Numbered from the stretch's first letter, positions 1 through 9,246 are shown. The stretch is DNA of 48,093 nt from JAVKLU01 sp031538895 (GCA_031538895.1 JAVKLU010000002.1:1-48093), one strand, 5' to 3'. Program-made: numbers and translations. Notes: generated by a model not told the origin, from the sequence alone.

Positions 1-912
1 GCACGCAGGCGTTTCATTACCTCCATACAAAGGTGTGAGTGGATCGTAACGCCCGCCGCCACAAATCGTCGCTTGTGTCCCCAAATCAGTGCTAATCCAT
101 TCAAATACCGTACGGTTGTAGTAATCCATTCCTCGCACTAATCGCGGATTGACGGTGAAAGAAATATTGTTGGCATGAAGTAGCGCTTGCACGCCATCAA
201 AATGTGCACGAGAAGCGTGTTCTAAAAAATCAATCAAACGTGGCGCAGCACCCAACATCTCCTGCATTGCTGGATTTTTAGAGTCCAGAATCCGCAAAGG
301 ATTTGTGTACAAACGGCGTTTGGCGTCTTGGTCCAACAAAGATTCCTGCTCTTTTAAATACTCAATCAAAGCATGACGGTGTGCTGCGCGTTCGGGTGCA
401 TCGCCAATCGAGTTCAACTCTAAACTTACATTTTTCAAACCGAGTTTTTGCCACAAGCGCGCGCTCAACAAAATAAGTTCCGCATCAATATCCGGGCCAG
501 AAAAACCTAAAGATTCCACTCCAATTTGATGGAACTGGCGATAACGTCCGCGTTGCGGACGCTCATGCCGAAACATCGGGCCGCGATACCATAAACGCTG
601 TGGCTCTTGATAGGTCAAACTGTGTTCAATCGCGGCGCGCACAACGCCTGCAGTGTTTTCAGGACGAAGGCTTAATTCGTCACCGTTTAATTTATCGGTG
701 AAAGCGTACATTTCTTTTTCAACGATATCGGTCACTTGACCCAAGCCGCGACTGAATAAAGCACTGGGCTCAACAATCGGGGTCCGAATTTCGCGATAGC
801 CATACGACCTTAAGACCTCTTTGGCGCAAGATTCGAGCCAATGCCAATAAGGCATCTGTTCGGGCAAAATATCGTTCATGCCTTTAACCGCAAATAATTT
901 TTCGACTGACAT
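1..912 (-). CDS. hisS: Histidyl-tRNA synthetase, 3' end cut by window edge
   Basis: Charges tRNA-His with histidine in the cytoplasm (class II aminoacyl-tRNA synthetase). I translated the reverse strand from the ATG at 912. The first 304 codons are open and the frame continues past position 1. The protein begins MSVEKLFAVKGMNDILPEQM. The class II motif 2 region lies around residues 107-133 (WYRGPMFRHERPQRGRYRQF), preceded by the LRPENTAGVVRA segment near residue 82. A HisA-type segment GMDYYNRTVFEW is visible near the cut end. The start lies 2 nt after the ispG stop, so the gene is translationally close to ispG, as in the conserved proteobacterial ispG-hisS pair. The C-terminal anticodon-binding domain is outside the window. 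Confidence 0.97.
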   Translation of the reverse strand, partial: MSVEKLFAVKGMNDILPEQMPYWHWLESCAKEVLRSYGYREIRTPIVEPSALFSRGLGQVTDIVEKEMYAFTDKLNGDELSLRPENTAGVVRAAIEHSLTYQEPQRLWYRGPMFRHERPQRGRYRQFHQIGVESLGFSGPDIDAELILLSARLWQKLGLKNVSLELNSIGDAPERAAHRHALIEYLKEQESLLDQDAKRRLYTNPLRILDSKNPAMQEMLGAAPRLIDFLEHASRAHFDGVQALLHANNISFTVNPRLVRGMDYYNRTVFEWISTDLGTQATICGGGRYDPLTPLYGGNETPAC

Positions 913-914
913 AA

Positions 915-2156
915 TTAACGGTGACTCGCCCCGTATTTTTGCGCGACATAACGCTCAACAATACGGGTAAATTGTTCGACCAAATCTTCACCGCGCAAAG
1001 TGTCGGTTTTCTCACCATCAATAAACACTGGTGCAATTGGCGCTTCTCCCGAGCCCGGTAAACTAATTCCAATATTGGCGTGTTTGGATTCTCCGGGTCC
1101 ATTGACGATACAGCCCATGACCGCAACTTTCATCGTTTCTACACCCGGGTACTGCGTGATCCATAAGGGCATCTGTTGCTCTAAATAAATTTTTACTTGT
1201 TCCGCTAAAGTTTGAAACCGCGTTGAAGTCGTTCGGCCACAACCCGGGCACGCCGTAACTGTGGGTGTAAAAAAACGTAATTCCAAAGCTTGCAAAATTG
1301 ATTGCGCGACTTTCACTTCTTCAGTGCGATCACCATCGGGGCGCGGTGTTAGGGAGACGCGAATCGTGTCACCGATTCCCTGCCGCAACAAAATCGCCAA
1401 AGCACTGGCCGATGCGACAATGCCGTCAGTTCCCATGCCCGCTTCGGTTAAACCCAAATGCAAAGCCAGTGGCGTTCGTTTGGCCAGTTCTTGATACAAC
1501 AACACTAAATCATTTACTTTAGAAACTTTGCACGACAAGACAATTTGATTTGCACTCAAACCCAAATCCATGGCCTGTTGCGCTGAATCCAGTGCCGAAA
1601 CTAATAAAGCCTCGCGCAGTACTTTCTCGGGTATTTTTGGTACCGCTAACTGAGCGTTAGCATCCATCATTTGTGCCAACAGCGTTTGATCTAAGCTACC
1701 CCAATTGACGCCAATGCGAACCACTTTTTGATAGCGACACGCGTGCTCAATAATTTGTGCAAACTGAATATCTTTTTTTGCGCCTTTACCAACGTTCCCC
1801 GGATTGATGCGATATTTTGCCAGCGCTTGGGCACAATCAGGAAAGTCATTTAATAGCGTGTGCCCGTTATAGTGAAAATCACCTATCAAGGGCACTGAAC
1901 ACGACAACATATTTAAACGTTCGCGAATATAAGGAACCGCAGCGGCGGCTTGGGCAGTGTCCACAGTCACACGCACCATTTGAGCGCCCGCTTGCGCTAA
2001 TGCTTGAACCTGTTGTGTCGTGGCCGTAATATCAGCGGTGTCAGTATTGGTCATTGCCTGAATCACTACCGGCGCACCACCACCTAAAAACACCTCGGTA
2101 TCGCCTTGGCGAACGATAACTTGAGAACGCGATTGAATATCTTGAGTTGTTTCCAA
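915..2156 (-). CDS. ispG: 4-hydroxy-3-methylbut-2-en-1-yl diphosphate synthase (flavodoxin)
   Basis: Penultimate step of the MEP isoprenoid pathway: converts MEcPP to HMBPP with a [4Fe-4S] cluster. The protein has 413 residues, slightly short for betaproteobacteria but complete. The TIM-barrel domain comes first. The cluster ligands are visible as CPGCGR (C303, C306) and MGCIVNGPGE (C349, with conserved E356). The N-terminus carries the family segment QAMTNTDTADITATTQQV. It lies 5 nt downstream of rodZ and 2 nt upstream of hisS, so the three genes look co-transcribed. Confidence 0.97.
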   Translation of the reverse strand: METTQDIQSRSQVIVRQGDTEVFLGGGAPVVIQAMTNTDTADITATTQQVQALAQAGAQMVRVTVDTAQAAAAVPYIRERLNMLSCSVPLIGDFHYNGHTLLNDFPDCAQALAKYRINPGNVGKGAKKDIQFAQIIEHACRYQKVVRIGVNWGSLDQTLLAQMMDANAQLAVPKIPEKVLREALLVSALDSAQQAMDLGLSANQIVLSCKVSKVNDLVLLYQELAKRTPLALHLGLTEAGMGTDGIVASASALAILLRQGIGDTIRVSLTPRPDGDRTEEVKVAQSILQALELRFFTPTVTACPGCGRTTSTRFQTLAEQVKIYLEQQMPLWITQYPGVETMKVAVMGCIVNGPGESKHANIGISLPGSGEAPIAPVFIDGEKTDTLRGEDLVEQFTRIVERYVAQKYGASHR

Positions 2157-2161
2157 CGGCC

Positions 2162-3082
2162 TTATTCCTTTATTTCAGCGAAACCAACACCGTGATTCGA
2201 CATCAAGGGTAAGCGTTTTCCTTGATATTGCAGTTGTACTGATTTGACGTCACCGACAATAATTTGCGCAGGAACATCTACGATCAGCTCTTCTTTTTGA
2301 CCAGCCTGATAAGTTTGGTCAGAAATAATTTTTCCGCCTTTATTGAGCACCTGCAACCAAGTATCGCCAAGAATTTGTACGGCGATCTTGGCTGTTTTTT
2401 TTGCCGGTACCACAGCTGTTGCTTTATCCGAAGCTGCTACTGTGTTGCTTACTGGTAATGGTGTCGCGCTTATATTTGTTCTTTTAACTGAATCAACCGT
2501 CGCGAAATTAGAAGCAAGCTGACTGGCAATACTGTTCGTTTTAGCCTCTGCTGTAATCGAACTGACGTTAGAGTTCTTTGCGACATCGGTACTCACCACA
2601 GCACTACTGGCATTAACCGCATCACTTGAAGCATCCCTAGCCTCTGTTGTAGGTGAATTCAAATAGCGTAAGCCTAAAAATCCCAGCGTTAACAAAACCA
2701 TCAACAACAAAGAAAGTAATAATTTACGCACAAAACGCGCCGACGATCGACTTGGGTAAGCATGTACAATTTTGCGCGGCGCTATTCGCACATCGGTGCG
2801 CTGTTCAACTTTGCTTTCAGTCGAAATTTGATCCAATAAATTCGTAATATCCAACTGCAATAATTTGGCGTAGCTACGCACAAAACCTTTAGTAAAAGTC
2901 ACCGCAGGCAATTGATCTAATTGAGCGCCCTCTAGGGCTTCAACTTTACGGACACTGATTTTCAAATAATCAGCCACATCGGCAATCGCGATGTGACGTT
3001 GAATTCGAGCGTCTTTCAGTTGATTGCCGATTTGTTTCCAGACATCATCAAGATTAGAAACTGAGTCAAGCGTATTTTCCAT
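2162..3082 (-). CDS. rodZ: RodZ-type cytoskeletal/shape protein with HTH, one TM segment and periplasmic domain
   Basis: RodZ links MreB filaments to the membrane and helps maintain rod shape. I chose the ATG at 3082 (MENTLDSVSN). The frame is open upstream to 3115, but those 11 extra residues do not resemble the family. An N-terminal Cro-like HTH spans about residues 20-80 (segments IAIADVADYLKISVRKVEAL and FTKGFVRSYAKLL). It is followed by a basic stretch, one membrane segment (LLLSLLLMVLLTLGFLGL), a Ser/Thr/Ala-rich linker and a C-terminal DUF4115-like beta domain (WLQVLNKGGKII...). The pilF/pilW gene that commonly sits between rlmN and rodZ is absent here. About 306 residues. Confidence 0.9.
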   Translation of the reverse strand: MENTLDSVSNLDDVWKQIGNQLKDARIQRHIAIADVADYLKISVRKVEALEGAQLDQLPAVTFTKGFVRSYAKLLQLDITNLLDQISTESKVEQRTDVRIAPRKIVHAYPSRSSARFVRKLLLSLLLMVLLTLGFLGLRYLNSPTTEARDASSDAVNASSAVVSTDVAKNSNVSSITAEAKTNSIASQLASNFATVDSVKRTNISATPLPVSNTVAASDKATAVVPAKKTAKIAVQILGDTWLQVLNKGGKIISDQTYQAGQKEELIVDVPAQIIVGDVKSVQLQYQGKRLPLMSNHGVGFAEIKE

Positions 3083-3162
3083 TCGTTTGATTTTTAAAAT
3101 TAAAGCACTACACAAAAAATCTATTGTTGACTATTATTTTGCGTCGCCCACTTAGTCACAGT

Positions 3163-4281
3163 TTATGCCGCCACTCTGACTGGAATTTTGATTCTATTTT
3201 TGACTTCGCCGACCAATTGACCGCAAGCGGCATTGATATCGTCACCGCGAGTTTTTCGCACTGTCGTGACAATATTAGCGTTTTGTAAAGTTTCCGTAAA
3301 CCGCGCAATCGCCATCACTGAAGAGGTTCGCAAACCCGATTCCGGATAAGGATTAAACGGTATTAAATTAAATTTACATGGCACATCTTGTACCAAATCA
3401 ATGAGTGCTCGCGCATCAATCTCGCGATCATTCACACCATCCAACATACAGTATTCAAAAGTCACATAATCTCGCGGCGCAAACTCTAAATAGCGACGGC
3501 ACGCTGCCATCAATTCACGCAGGGGATATTTTTTATTCAACGGCACCAATGAGTCCCGCAATTGATCCGTCGGGGCATGTAAAGACACCGCCAAAGCCAC
3601 TGGGCAATCTTGTGCCAAGCGATCAATCATAGGAACAACACCACTGGTGGATAAGGTCACGCGACGTCGCGATAAACCATAAGCGCGATCATCTAACATC
3701 AAACGCAAAGCAGGCACTACATTATCGTAATTGAGCAAAGGTTCACCCATGCCCATCAATACCACATTGGTCACAACACGATCATCGGTACTGCGTGTCG
3801 TTTGTGTATGCGCTTGTGCATTTGCACTTTCTGTGTTTCGACGCAAATTGAATTCAGCAAACCACAACTGTCCGATAATTTCTGCCACGCTTAAATTGCG
3901 ATTAAAGCCTTGTCGTCCAGTTGAACAAAAACGACAATTGACCGCACAACCAGCCTGCGTTGAAATACACAAAGTACCGCGCCGTGCTTCAGGAATATAA
4001 ACACTCTCTACCGCGTTACCCGCGCCGACATCAAACAACCATTTGCAAGTGCCATCTGAAGATTGGTGCGAACTCGTCATCGTCGGAGCGACGATTTCTG
4101 CAAGGCTATTCATTCGAGCGCGTAGTGCCGCTGGTAAATCCGTCATCAGCGAAAAATCACTTACCCCAAATTGATGTATCCAACGCATCCATTGCTTTGC
4201 CCGAAAAGGCTTCTCTCCCCAATCGGCACAGAGGTCCTCTAAACCCGAAAGATCAAAATTCAAGAGATTAACTTTGTCCAT
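3163..4281 (-). CDS. rlmN: Dual-specificity rRNA/tRNA adenine C2-methyltransferase
   Basis: Radical-SAM enzyme that methylates A2503 of 23S rRNA and A37 of some tRNAs. The cluster motif CX3CX2C is present (C112, C116, C119 in GCAVNCRFCSTG), as is the GMGEPLLNYDNV segment. The C-terminal catalytic cysteine appears as NAACGQL (C353). Length is 372 residues. Between the LWFAEFNLRR segment and TNVVLMGMGEP there is a polar insert rich in Thr/Gln/Ala (about residues 150-170), probably a surface loop. The start ATG at 4281 has a weak AAAGG-like site upstream. It lies in the conserved block ndk-rlmN-rodZ-ispG-hisS. Confidence 0.96.
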   Translation of the reverse strand: MDKVNLLNFDLSGLEDLCADWGEKPFRAKQWMRWIHQFGVSDFSLMTDLPAALRARMNSLAEIVAPTMTSSHQSSDGTCKWLFDVGAGNAVESVYIPEARRGTLCISTQAGCAVNCRFCSTGRQGFNRNLSVAEIIGQLWFAEFNLRRNTESANAQAHTQTTRSTDDRVVTNVVLMGMGEPLLNYDNVVPALRLMLDDRAYGLSRRRVTLSTSGVVPMIDRLAQDCPVALAVSLHAPTDQLRDSLVPLNKKYPLRELMAACRRYLEFAPRDYVTFEYCMLDGVNDREIDARALIDLVQDVPCKFNLIPFNPYPESGLRTSSVMAIARFTETLQNANIVTTVRKTRGDDINAACGQLVGEVKNRIKIPVRVAA

Positions 4282-4396
4282 ACCTTTTGGAGATTTCTCA
4301 ACAATACAGAATCAAATTAAAACGATTTGACGATCTGATTCATCGTGATTCAGACTAAACCGATTAGATTGACTGAGTAAGATTCAGTCTCGGCAA

Positions 4397-4822
4397 TTAG
4401 CGTGGATAAACCGCAAGCGTTGGAAAAAAATATGCAATTTCAATCTGCGCGGTTTCTACTGCGTCCGAACCATGAACCGCGTTTGCATCAATCGAATCAG
4501 CAAAGTCTGCACGAATAGTGCCTTTGTCCGCTTTTTTAGGATCTGTTGCACCCATCAATTCGCGATTTTTAGCGATGGCGTTTTCTCCTTGCAAGACCTG
4601 AATCATCACAGGTCCGGAGATCATAAAGTCCACTAAATCTTTAAAGAAAGGGCGTGCGCGGTGTACTGCATAAAAACCTTCCGCTTCAGCGAGTGATAAA
4701 TACGCCATACGCGCAGCAAGGATTTTTAAGCCCGCCGCTTCAAAGCGAGTGTAAATTTGCCCGATGACATTTTTTTGTACAGCATCAGGTTTGATAATTG
4801 ATAAAGTTTGTTCGACCGCCAT
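4397..4822 (-). CDS. ndk: Nucleoside diphosphate kinase
   Basis: Transfers the gamma phosphate between nucleoside tri- and diphosphates through a phosphohistidine. The protein has 141 residues, the normal length. The active-site signature is NAVHGSD with H117, and the N-terminal strand is the typical EQTLSIIKPDAV. The start ATG has a good GAGAGGA-like Shine-Dalgarno site. It is the first gene of the conserved run leading to rlmN and hisS, with about 115 nt between ndk and rlmN. Confidence 0.98.
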   Translation of the reverse strand: MAVEQTLSIIKPDAVQKNVIGQIYTRFEAAGLKILAARMAYLSLAEAEGFYAVHRARPFFKDLVDFMISGPVMIQVLQGENAIAKNRELMGATDPKKADKGTIRADFADSIDANAVHGSDAVETAQIEIAYFFPTLAVYPR

Positions 4823-4986
4823 AAAATCCTCTCATTAAAAATAACGACAAAGTCAAAATCCAAAGTAAAAACGTTTGGACTTTGCCTTCACTCAAATAAA
4901 ATATGCCGCTAGGTCATTAGAAATAGCGACATTCGGGCCCCATTCTAACTGACTCGCGCTTAGACACTATTTGGTGCTGACTCAAT

Positions 4987-5006
4987 GAATGATTCTGAAT
5001 GATTCA
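4987..5006. repeat. 10-bp tandem duplication between sucD and ndk
   Basis: Two adjacent copies, GAATGATTCT and GAATGATTCA, differ at one base. They lie in the 240-nt spacer between sucD and ndk. Nothing else could be recognised in that spacer. Confidence 0.7.
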
Positions 5007-5062
5007 ATGGCCACTGACGCGCACCAAAATTACCAATTCACCTAAAAACGCCCTCGCACAAA

Positions 5063-5944
5063 CTACAGCATCGCTTTTAATAGATGCGCCATTTCTGAAG
5101 GGTTACGCGTCACCGTAATGCCGCAAGCTTCCATGATAGCCAATTTGGCTTCAGCAGTATCAGCACCGCCAGAAATTAACGCACCAGCATGACCCATACG
5201 TTTACCTGCGGGCGCAGTCACACCTGCGATAAAACCAACAACCGGTTTTTTCATATTGTCTTTAATCCAATACGCGGCATTAGCCTCGTCTGGTCCACCG
5301 ATTTCACCGATCATGATGATGGCATCCGTATCAGGATCATCGTTAAACATTTTGACGACATCAATATGCTTTAAACCATTGATTGGATCGCCACCGATGC
5401 CCACGGCTGAGGATTGACCCAAGCCCAAGGCGGTTAATTGCCCGACGGCTTCGTAAGTCAAAGTGCCAGAGCGCGAGACCACGCCGATACGCCCTTTTTT
5501 ATGAATATGACCCGGCATGATGCCAATTTTGATCTCATTTGGCGTAATGAGGCCTGGGCAATTTGGCCCTAACAACAAAGTTTTTTTGTTGTGTTTTCGC
5601 ATGCGATCTTTAATCACCATCATGTCACGTACAGGAATGCCTTCGGTAATACAAATGACCAAATCCAGATCCGCATCAACCGCTTCCCAAATTGCTTCAG
5701 CGGCGCCTGCCGGCGGTACATAAATTACCGAAACGCTTGCGTCAGTTTGTTCTTTGGCTTGGCGTGCATTAGCAAAAATAGGAATGCCTTCGAAGTCTTC
5801 GCCTGCTTTTTTCGGATTAACTCCCGCAACAAAACAGTTTTTTCCATTGGCGTATTCTCGGCACATACGAGTGTGAAATTGTCCCGTTTTACCAGTTATC
5901 CCCTGTGTCATCACACGGGTATTTTTGTTGATGAGTATGCTCAT
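5063..5944 (-). CDS. sucD: Succinyl-CoA synthetase alpha subunit
   Basis: TCA-cycle enzyme subunit that binds CoA and carries the phosphohistidine. The protein has 293 residues. Visible are the N-terminal Rossmann CoA-binding segment (TRVMTQGITGKTGQFHT), the ligase motif around IGEIGGPDEANAAYWI and the active-site histidine H252 in KRMGHAGALISGG. A strong Shine-Dalgarno site (AGAGGAA) precedes the ATG. It is the downstream partner of sucC, 51 nt away, and the two are almost certainly one operon. No sucAB or lpd genes are nearby. Confidence 0.98.
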   Translation of the reverse strand: MSILINKNTRVMTQGITGKTGQFHTRMCREYANGKNCFVAGVNPKKAGEDFEGIPIFANARQAKEQTDASVSVIYVPPAGAAEAIWEAVDADLDLVICITEGIPVRDMMVIKDRMRKHNKKTLLLGPNCPGLITPNEIKIGIMPGHIHKKGRIGVVSRSGTLTYEAVGQLTALGLGQSSAVGIGGDPINGLKHIDVVKMFNDDPDTDAIIMIGEIGGPDEANAAYWIKDNMKKPVVGFIAGVTAPAGKRMGHAGALISGGADTAEAKLAIMEACGITVTRNPSEMAHLLKAML

Positions 5945-5995
5945 AAATTCCTCTAATTAAAAATAGTTACAGTTGGGCTGAAAAAAGAGCCGCAA

Positions 5996-7159
5996 TTATT
6001 TTTGGGTCGCCGCGACTACTTTACGGGCGGCATCTTCCATCGTGTCCGCCGCAATAATGGGCAAACCAGATTTCGCTAAAATTTCTTTACCTAAAGTTTC
6101 ATTAGTTCCTTTCATGCGTACGACTAAAGGTACTTTCAGACCGACCGCGCGCGAAGCTGCGACCACCCCTTCAGCGATCACATCGCAACGCATGATTCCG
6201 CCAAAAATATTGACCAAAATCGCTTTTAGCTCTGGATTGCCCAACATAATTTTGAACGCTTCAGTCACTTTTTCTGTAGTTGCACCACCACCCACATCCA
6301 AGAAGTTTGCGGGTTCCCCGCCAAACAATTTAATCGTGTCCATTGTCGCCATCGCTAAGCCAGCACCATTCACTAAACAGCCGATATTGCCGTCTAACGA
6401 AATATAGGCCAAATCAAATTTTGAGGCTTCGATTTCTGCCGGATCCTCTTCATCTAAATCGCGATATGCAAGGATTTCAGGATGGCGGAATAAGGCATTT
6501 GAATCAAAATTAAATTTAGCATCCAAGGCGATTACTTGGCCACTGCCAGTGACGATCATGGGATTGATTTCAGCCAGGGCCGCATCGGTTTCCCAGAACG
6601 CTTGATACAAACCTTGCATTTGACGGACCGCTTGTCCGATTGATCCTTCAGGAATGCCAATTTTGCGCGCAACATCTTCAGCTTCTTTAACTTGTAAACC
6701 GGTTGCAGGGTCTACAACAACTTTATGAATTAATTCTGGATGCGAAGCCGCAACCTCTTCAATGTCCATCCCACCTTCAGATGATGCCATCAACACCACG
6801 CGCTGTGTCACCCGATCGGTGACCATACTGACATACAACTCTTTTTTAATATCCGCACCTTCTTCGATCAAAAGGCGACGCACTTTTTGACCTTCAGGGC
6901 CTGTTTGATGCGTCACCAATTGCATGCCGAGAATTTGTTTGGCGTAGCTCGCCATTTCCTCGGCAGTTTTTGCCACCTTAACGCCGCCACCTTTACCGCG
7001 ACCACCCGCATGAATTTGCGCCTTAACCACGCACACCGGTGTGCCTAGTTTTTTTGCCGCAGCAATTGCTTCATCTACGGAGAAACAAGGAATTCCTTTA
7101 GGAACCGTGACACCAAACTGAGCCAAAAGTTCCTTACCCTGATATTCATGAATTTTCAT
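5996..7159 (-). CDS. sucC: Succinyl-CoA synthetase beta subunit, ADP-forming
   Basis: ATP-grasp subunit of the TCA-cycle succinyl-CoA synthetase; it couples thioester cleavage to nucleotide phosphorylation. The 387 residues match the family length. It starts MKIHEYQGKELLAQFGV. The ATP-grasp region contains VVKAQIHAGGRGKGGGVK, and the C-terminal ligase domain has NIFGGIMRCDVIAEGV. The ATG is preceded by a GAGGA Shine-Dalgarno site. It is the first gene of the sucCD pair. Confidence 0.98.
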   Translation of the reverse strand: MKIHEYQGKELLAQFGVTVPKGIPCFSVDEAIAAAKKLGTPVCVVKAQIHAGGRGKGGGVKVAKTAEEMASYAKQILGMQLVTHQTGPEGQKVRRLLIEEGADIKKELYVSMVTDRVTQRVVLMASSEGGMDIEEVAASHPELIHKVVVDPATGLQVKEAEDVARKIGIPEGSIGQAVRQMQGLYQAFWETDAALAEINPMIVTGSGQVIALDAKFNFDSNALFRHPEILAYRDLDEEDPAEIEASKFDLAYISLDGNIGCLVNGAGLAMATMDTIKLFGGEPANFLDVGGGATTEKVTEAFKIMLGNPELKAILVNIFGGIMRCDVIAEGVVAASRAVGLKVPLVVRMKGTNETLGKEILAKSGLPIIAADTMEDAARKVVAATQK

Positions 7160-7238
7160 TGCGTTTTTTCCTCATCGATATAAAAATAAAATCTACCACT
7201 CAAAAGCATTTTGCAAAAACTCGTCTTACTCCATTGCT

Positions 7239-7694
7239 TTACAACACGGCGCGAATTTCTGCTTCAAAAATTAATGCGTGATGCGCTAAAGGATGGTTAA
7301 AGTCTAACCACACGCCCGTATCTTCAACTGCCGACACGCTTGCGCTTATCGCCGCGCCCTCACTCCCAACTTGTTTCAAGGGCACTTCAATCACATCACC
7401 GGTATGCAACTGCCCGACATCAGTTTTGAGTTCATCAAATAAAAATTTTGATGAAAAGAAACGGCGTAAATCTTCTCGATACTGGCCAAAGATCGTATTA
7501 GGCGGCAGGGGAAAACTTTTTCGCACACCCGTTTCTAGCGTCATCAACAACTGCTCTAGCGGTTCAGCCAAATGTCCTTCACCCAAAGTAAAAGTCGCCG
7601 GTGCCGCGCTAAACGTATTGACAATATCACGTCCTTCAGCCGTCGCCAAACGATAGTGCAAGGTTAAATGGTCACCGTTTTTCATTACAAACAT
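7239..7694 (-). CDS. SlpA/FkpB-type FKBP peptidyl-prolyl cis-trans isomerase
   Basis: Cytoplasmic FKBP-family prolyl isomerase with an inserted-flap architecture. The FKBP half begins NGDHLTLHYRLATAEGRDIVNTF and includes FTLGEGHLAEPLEQLL. The insert covers roughly residues 70-120, and the C-terminal strand contains VWLDFNHPLAHHALIFEAEI, which matches the typical D(F/A)NHPLAG segment. Length is 151 residues. Two ATGs are possible, 7694 and 7685 (MKNGD...); neither has a clear Shine-Dalgarno site. The usual partner ispH is not adjacent. The family is clear, the precise substrate is not. Confidence 0.88.
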   Translation of the reverse strand: MFVMKNGDHLTLHYRLATAEGRDIVNTFSAAPATFTLGEGHLAEPLEQLLMTLETGVRKSFPLPPNTIFGQYREDLRRFFSSKFLFDELKTDVGQLHTGDVIEVPLKQVGSEGAAISASVSAVEDTGVWLDFNHPLAHHALIFEAEIRAVL

Positions 7695-7724
7695 GGATTA
7701 AAAACTATTCTTCAAATGTTTTTA

Positions 7725-8675
7725 TTACATCTCATTAGTATTGTTGGCATCAAACTTTCCCGACAACATTTTCTCCACCAAGTCACGCGTCATTTTTGGT
7801 GACAATAACTCGAAAAAATCATACACAAATGCACGTAAATAACTGCCTCTTTTGACCCCAATCCGTGCATTATGCGTACCGAATAAATGCCCGACGGGCT
7901 TCATTGCCAAGTTCTTATCGCGCTTGGCGTCAAAAGCCACACCCGCAATAATGCCCACACCCAAACCCAATTCCACATATTCTTTGATGACGTCAGCATC
8001 AATCGCCTCTAACAAAATATCCGGCGTTAAATTTCTTTGTGCAAACGCTTTATCAATTGCGCTACGCCCTGCAAACATATGCTCGTAGGTAATCAAACGA
8101 TACTGAATCAAATCCTCTAATGCCAATTGCGCGACCCTAGCAAGGGGGTGATCCAAGGCCATGATCGCGCAATGTTGCCATTGATAACAAGGTAATGACA
8201 CCAAGCTCGGAATCGCACCAATCACTTCAGTCGCAATGCCCACATCGGCGACGCCTTCTTGCAATAACTGCGCCACCTGATGAGGATTGCCTTCCAAAAT
8301 CTTTAACTTTACTTTCACAAATCGTTTGCTGAAATCACGTACCACGCGCGGCAAAACATAACGCGCTTGCGTATGCGTCGTCGCAATCACAAAAGTGCCT
8401 TCGTCTTGTGCCGAAAACTCTCGACCAATCCGTTTTAAATTTTCAATCTCGTTCGCCGCGCGTTCAATCGCTAAATATGCGTATTCGCCAGCAGGACTTA
8501 AGCCTCTAATTCGTTTGCCGTGACGTTGAAAAATTTCGACGCCCAATTCTTCTTCCAACTCAATCACGGCGCGCGACACTCCTGGTTGCGAGGTATGCAA
8601 ACTTTGCGCCGCCGCCGTTAAATTAAATTTTTGTCGAACGATCTCTCGAACAAAACGTAATTGGTGAAGTTTCAT
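7725..8675 (-). CDS. cysB: CysB-type LysR-family transcriptional regulator
   Basis: LysR regulator whose sequence resembles CysB, the activator of sulfate assimilation genes that responds to O-acetylserine derivatives and thiosulfate. The winged HTH covers residues 1-60 (MKLHQLRFVREIVRQKFNLT, then SLHTSQPGVSRAVIELEEEL), followed by FQRHGKRIRGLSPAGE, which is characteristic of the CysB/Cbl subgroup. The ligand-binding domain includes TTHTQARYVLP and a VADVGIATE segment. Length 316 residues. It lies 30 nt upstream of the FKBP gene and directly downstream of the pilin. No sulfur genes are near, so the target genes are inferred from family only. Confidence 0.88.
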   Translation of the reverse strand: MKLHQLRFVREIVRQKFNLTAAAQSLHTSQPGVSRAVIELEEELGVEIFQRHGKRIRGLSPAGEYAYLAIERAANEIENLKRIGREFSAQDEGTFVIATTHTQARYVLPRVVRDFSKRFVKVKLKILEGNPHQVAQLLQEGVADVGIATEVIGAIPSLVSLPCYQWQHCAIMALDHPLARVAQLALEDLIQYRLITYEHMFAGRSAIDKAFAQRNLTPDILLEAIDADVIKEYVELGLGVGIIAGVAFDAKRDKNLAMKPVGHLFGTHNARIGVKRGSYLRAFVYDFFELLSPKMTRDLVEKMLSGKFDANNTNEM

Positions 8676-8681
8676 AAAAAA

Positions 8682-9161
8682 TTAGACATTACATACTGAG
8701 GGCGCATAACGTCCTTCCATTGTTCCTTTGGCACCAAATCGCGTACTGGTTGAACCGGCTGATTTACAAATCCATTCGATCACACCTGTGGCGCCCGCCG
8801 TCAACGCGGTATTGTTAATACTGGGCGTCAAAATCAATGTTTTTTGCTCAACTGCCGCGAATTTGTAGGTAATCTGGATCGCCCCATCATCAATCACCTC
8901 AATACTGCTTAAATTGTCACCGCGATAACTCACTAATCCGGCGTAACCTGCATCTGCATTCGTTTTAGGCACTTTGCCATTAATCGTAAAAGTCTCGAGC
9001 ACAGCGGTTTTTGCCGCACTCGCCAAAGTGATGCCTTCAGTCACTCGCGTCCGAACTAAATAATCCTGTAATTGCGGCACCGCCAAACCTATCAAAATCG
9101 CCACAATTGCTAACACAATCAGAATTTCGATTAAAGTAAATCCTCGCGCACGAGATTTCAT
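8682..9161 (-). CDS. pilA: Type IV major pilin (prepilin)
   Basis: Structural subunit of a type IV pilus. I chose the ATG at 9161 because an AGGGGGA site sits just upstream; the open frame runs to 9197 but the extra N-terminus does not fit. The class III prepilin signal is MKSRARG followed by FTLIEILIVLAIVAILIGLA: cleavage is expected after Gly7, and Glu5 of the mature chain is present. A C-terminal pair of cysteines (WIC... and ...SVCNV) would form the D-region disulfide. The preprotein is 159 residues. It is isolated from assembly genes and sits between trpB and the cysB-like gene. A minor pilin cannot be excluded, but the length and D-region favour a major pilin. Confidence 0.88.
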   Translation of the reverse strand: MKSRARGFTLIEILIVLAIVAILIGLAVPQLQDYLVRTRVTEGITLASAAKTAVLETFTINGKVPKTNADAGYAGLVSYRGDNLSSIEVIDDGAIQITYKFAAVEQKTLILTPSINNTALTAGATGVIEWICKSAGSTSTRFGAKGTMEGRYAPSVCNV

Positions 9162-9164
9162 AAG

Positions 9165-9171
9165 TCCCCCT
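9165..9171 (-). promoter_or_regulatory. Ribosome binding site deciding the pilin start
   Basis: On the minus strand the bases read AGGGGGA, a few nucleotides upstream of the ATG at 9161. This is much stronger than anything near the longer open-frame start and supports the shorter prepilin leader. Confidence 0.75.
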
Positions 9172-9246
9172 GAAATAAAAAATCTAATCACTGTCAATCG
9201 CTATCAATCACTAGCACTACCGCATCCGATTAGTAGAGTGTTCAAA

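Noticed and set aside
884..1251. Short frames overlapping hisS and ispG on both strands
   Set aside because: They lie inside well-conserved coding sequence and have no recognisable similarity or ribosome binding sites.
4371..4389. Small hairpin GACTGA/TCAGTC after ndk
   Set aside because: Stem of only 6 bp and no T-run on the minus strand; not enough for a terminator call.
9162..9246. Sigma-54 promoter before the pilin gene
   Set aside because: No GG-N10-GC arrangement of the TGGCAC-N5-TTGCA type could be found in the spacer.
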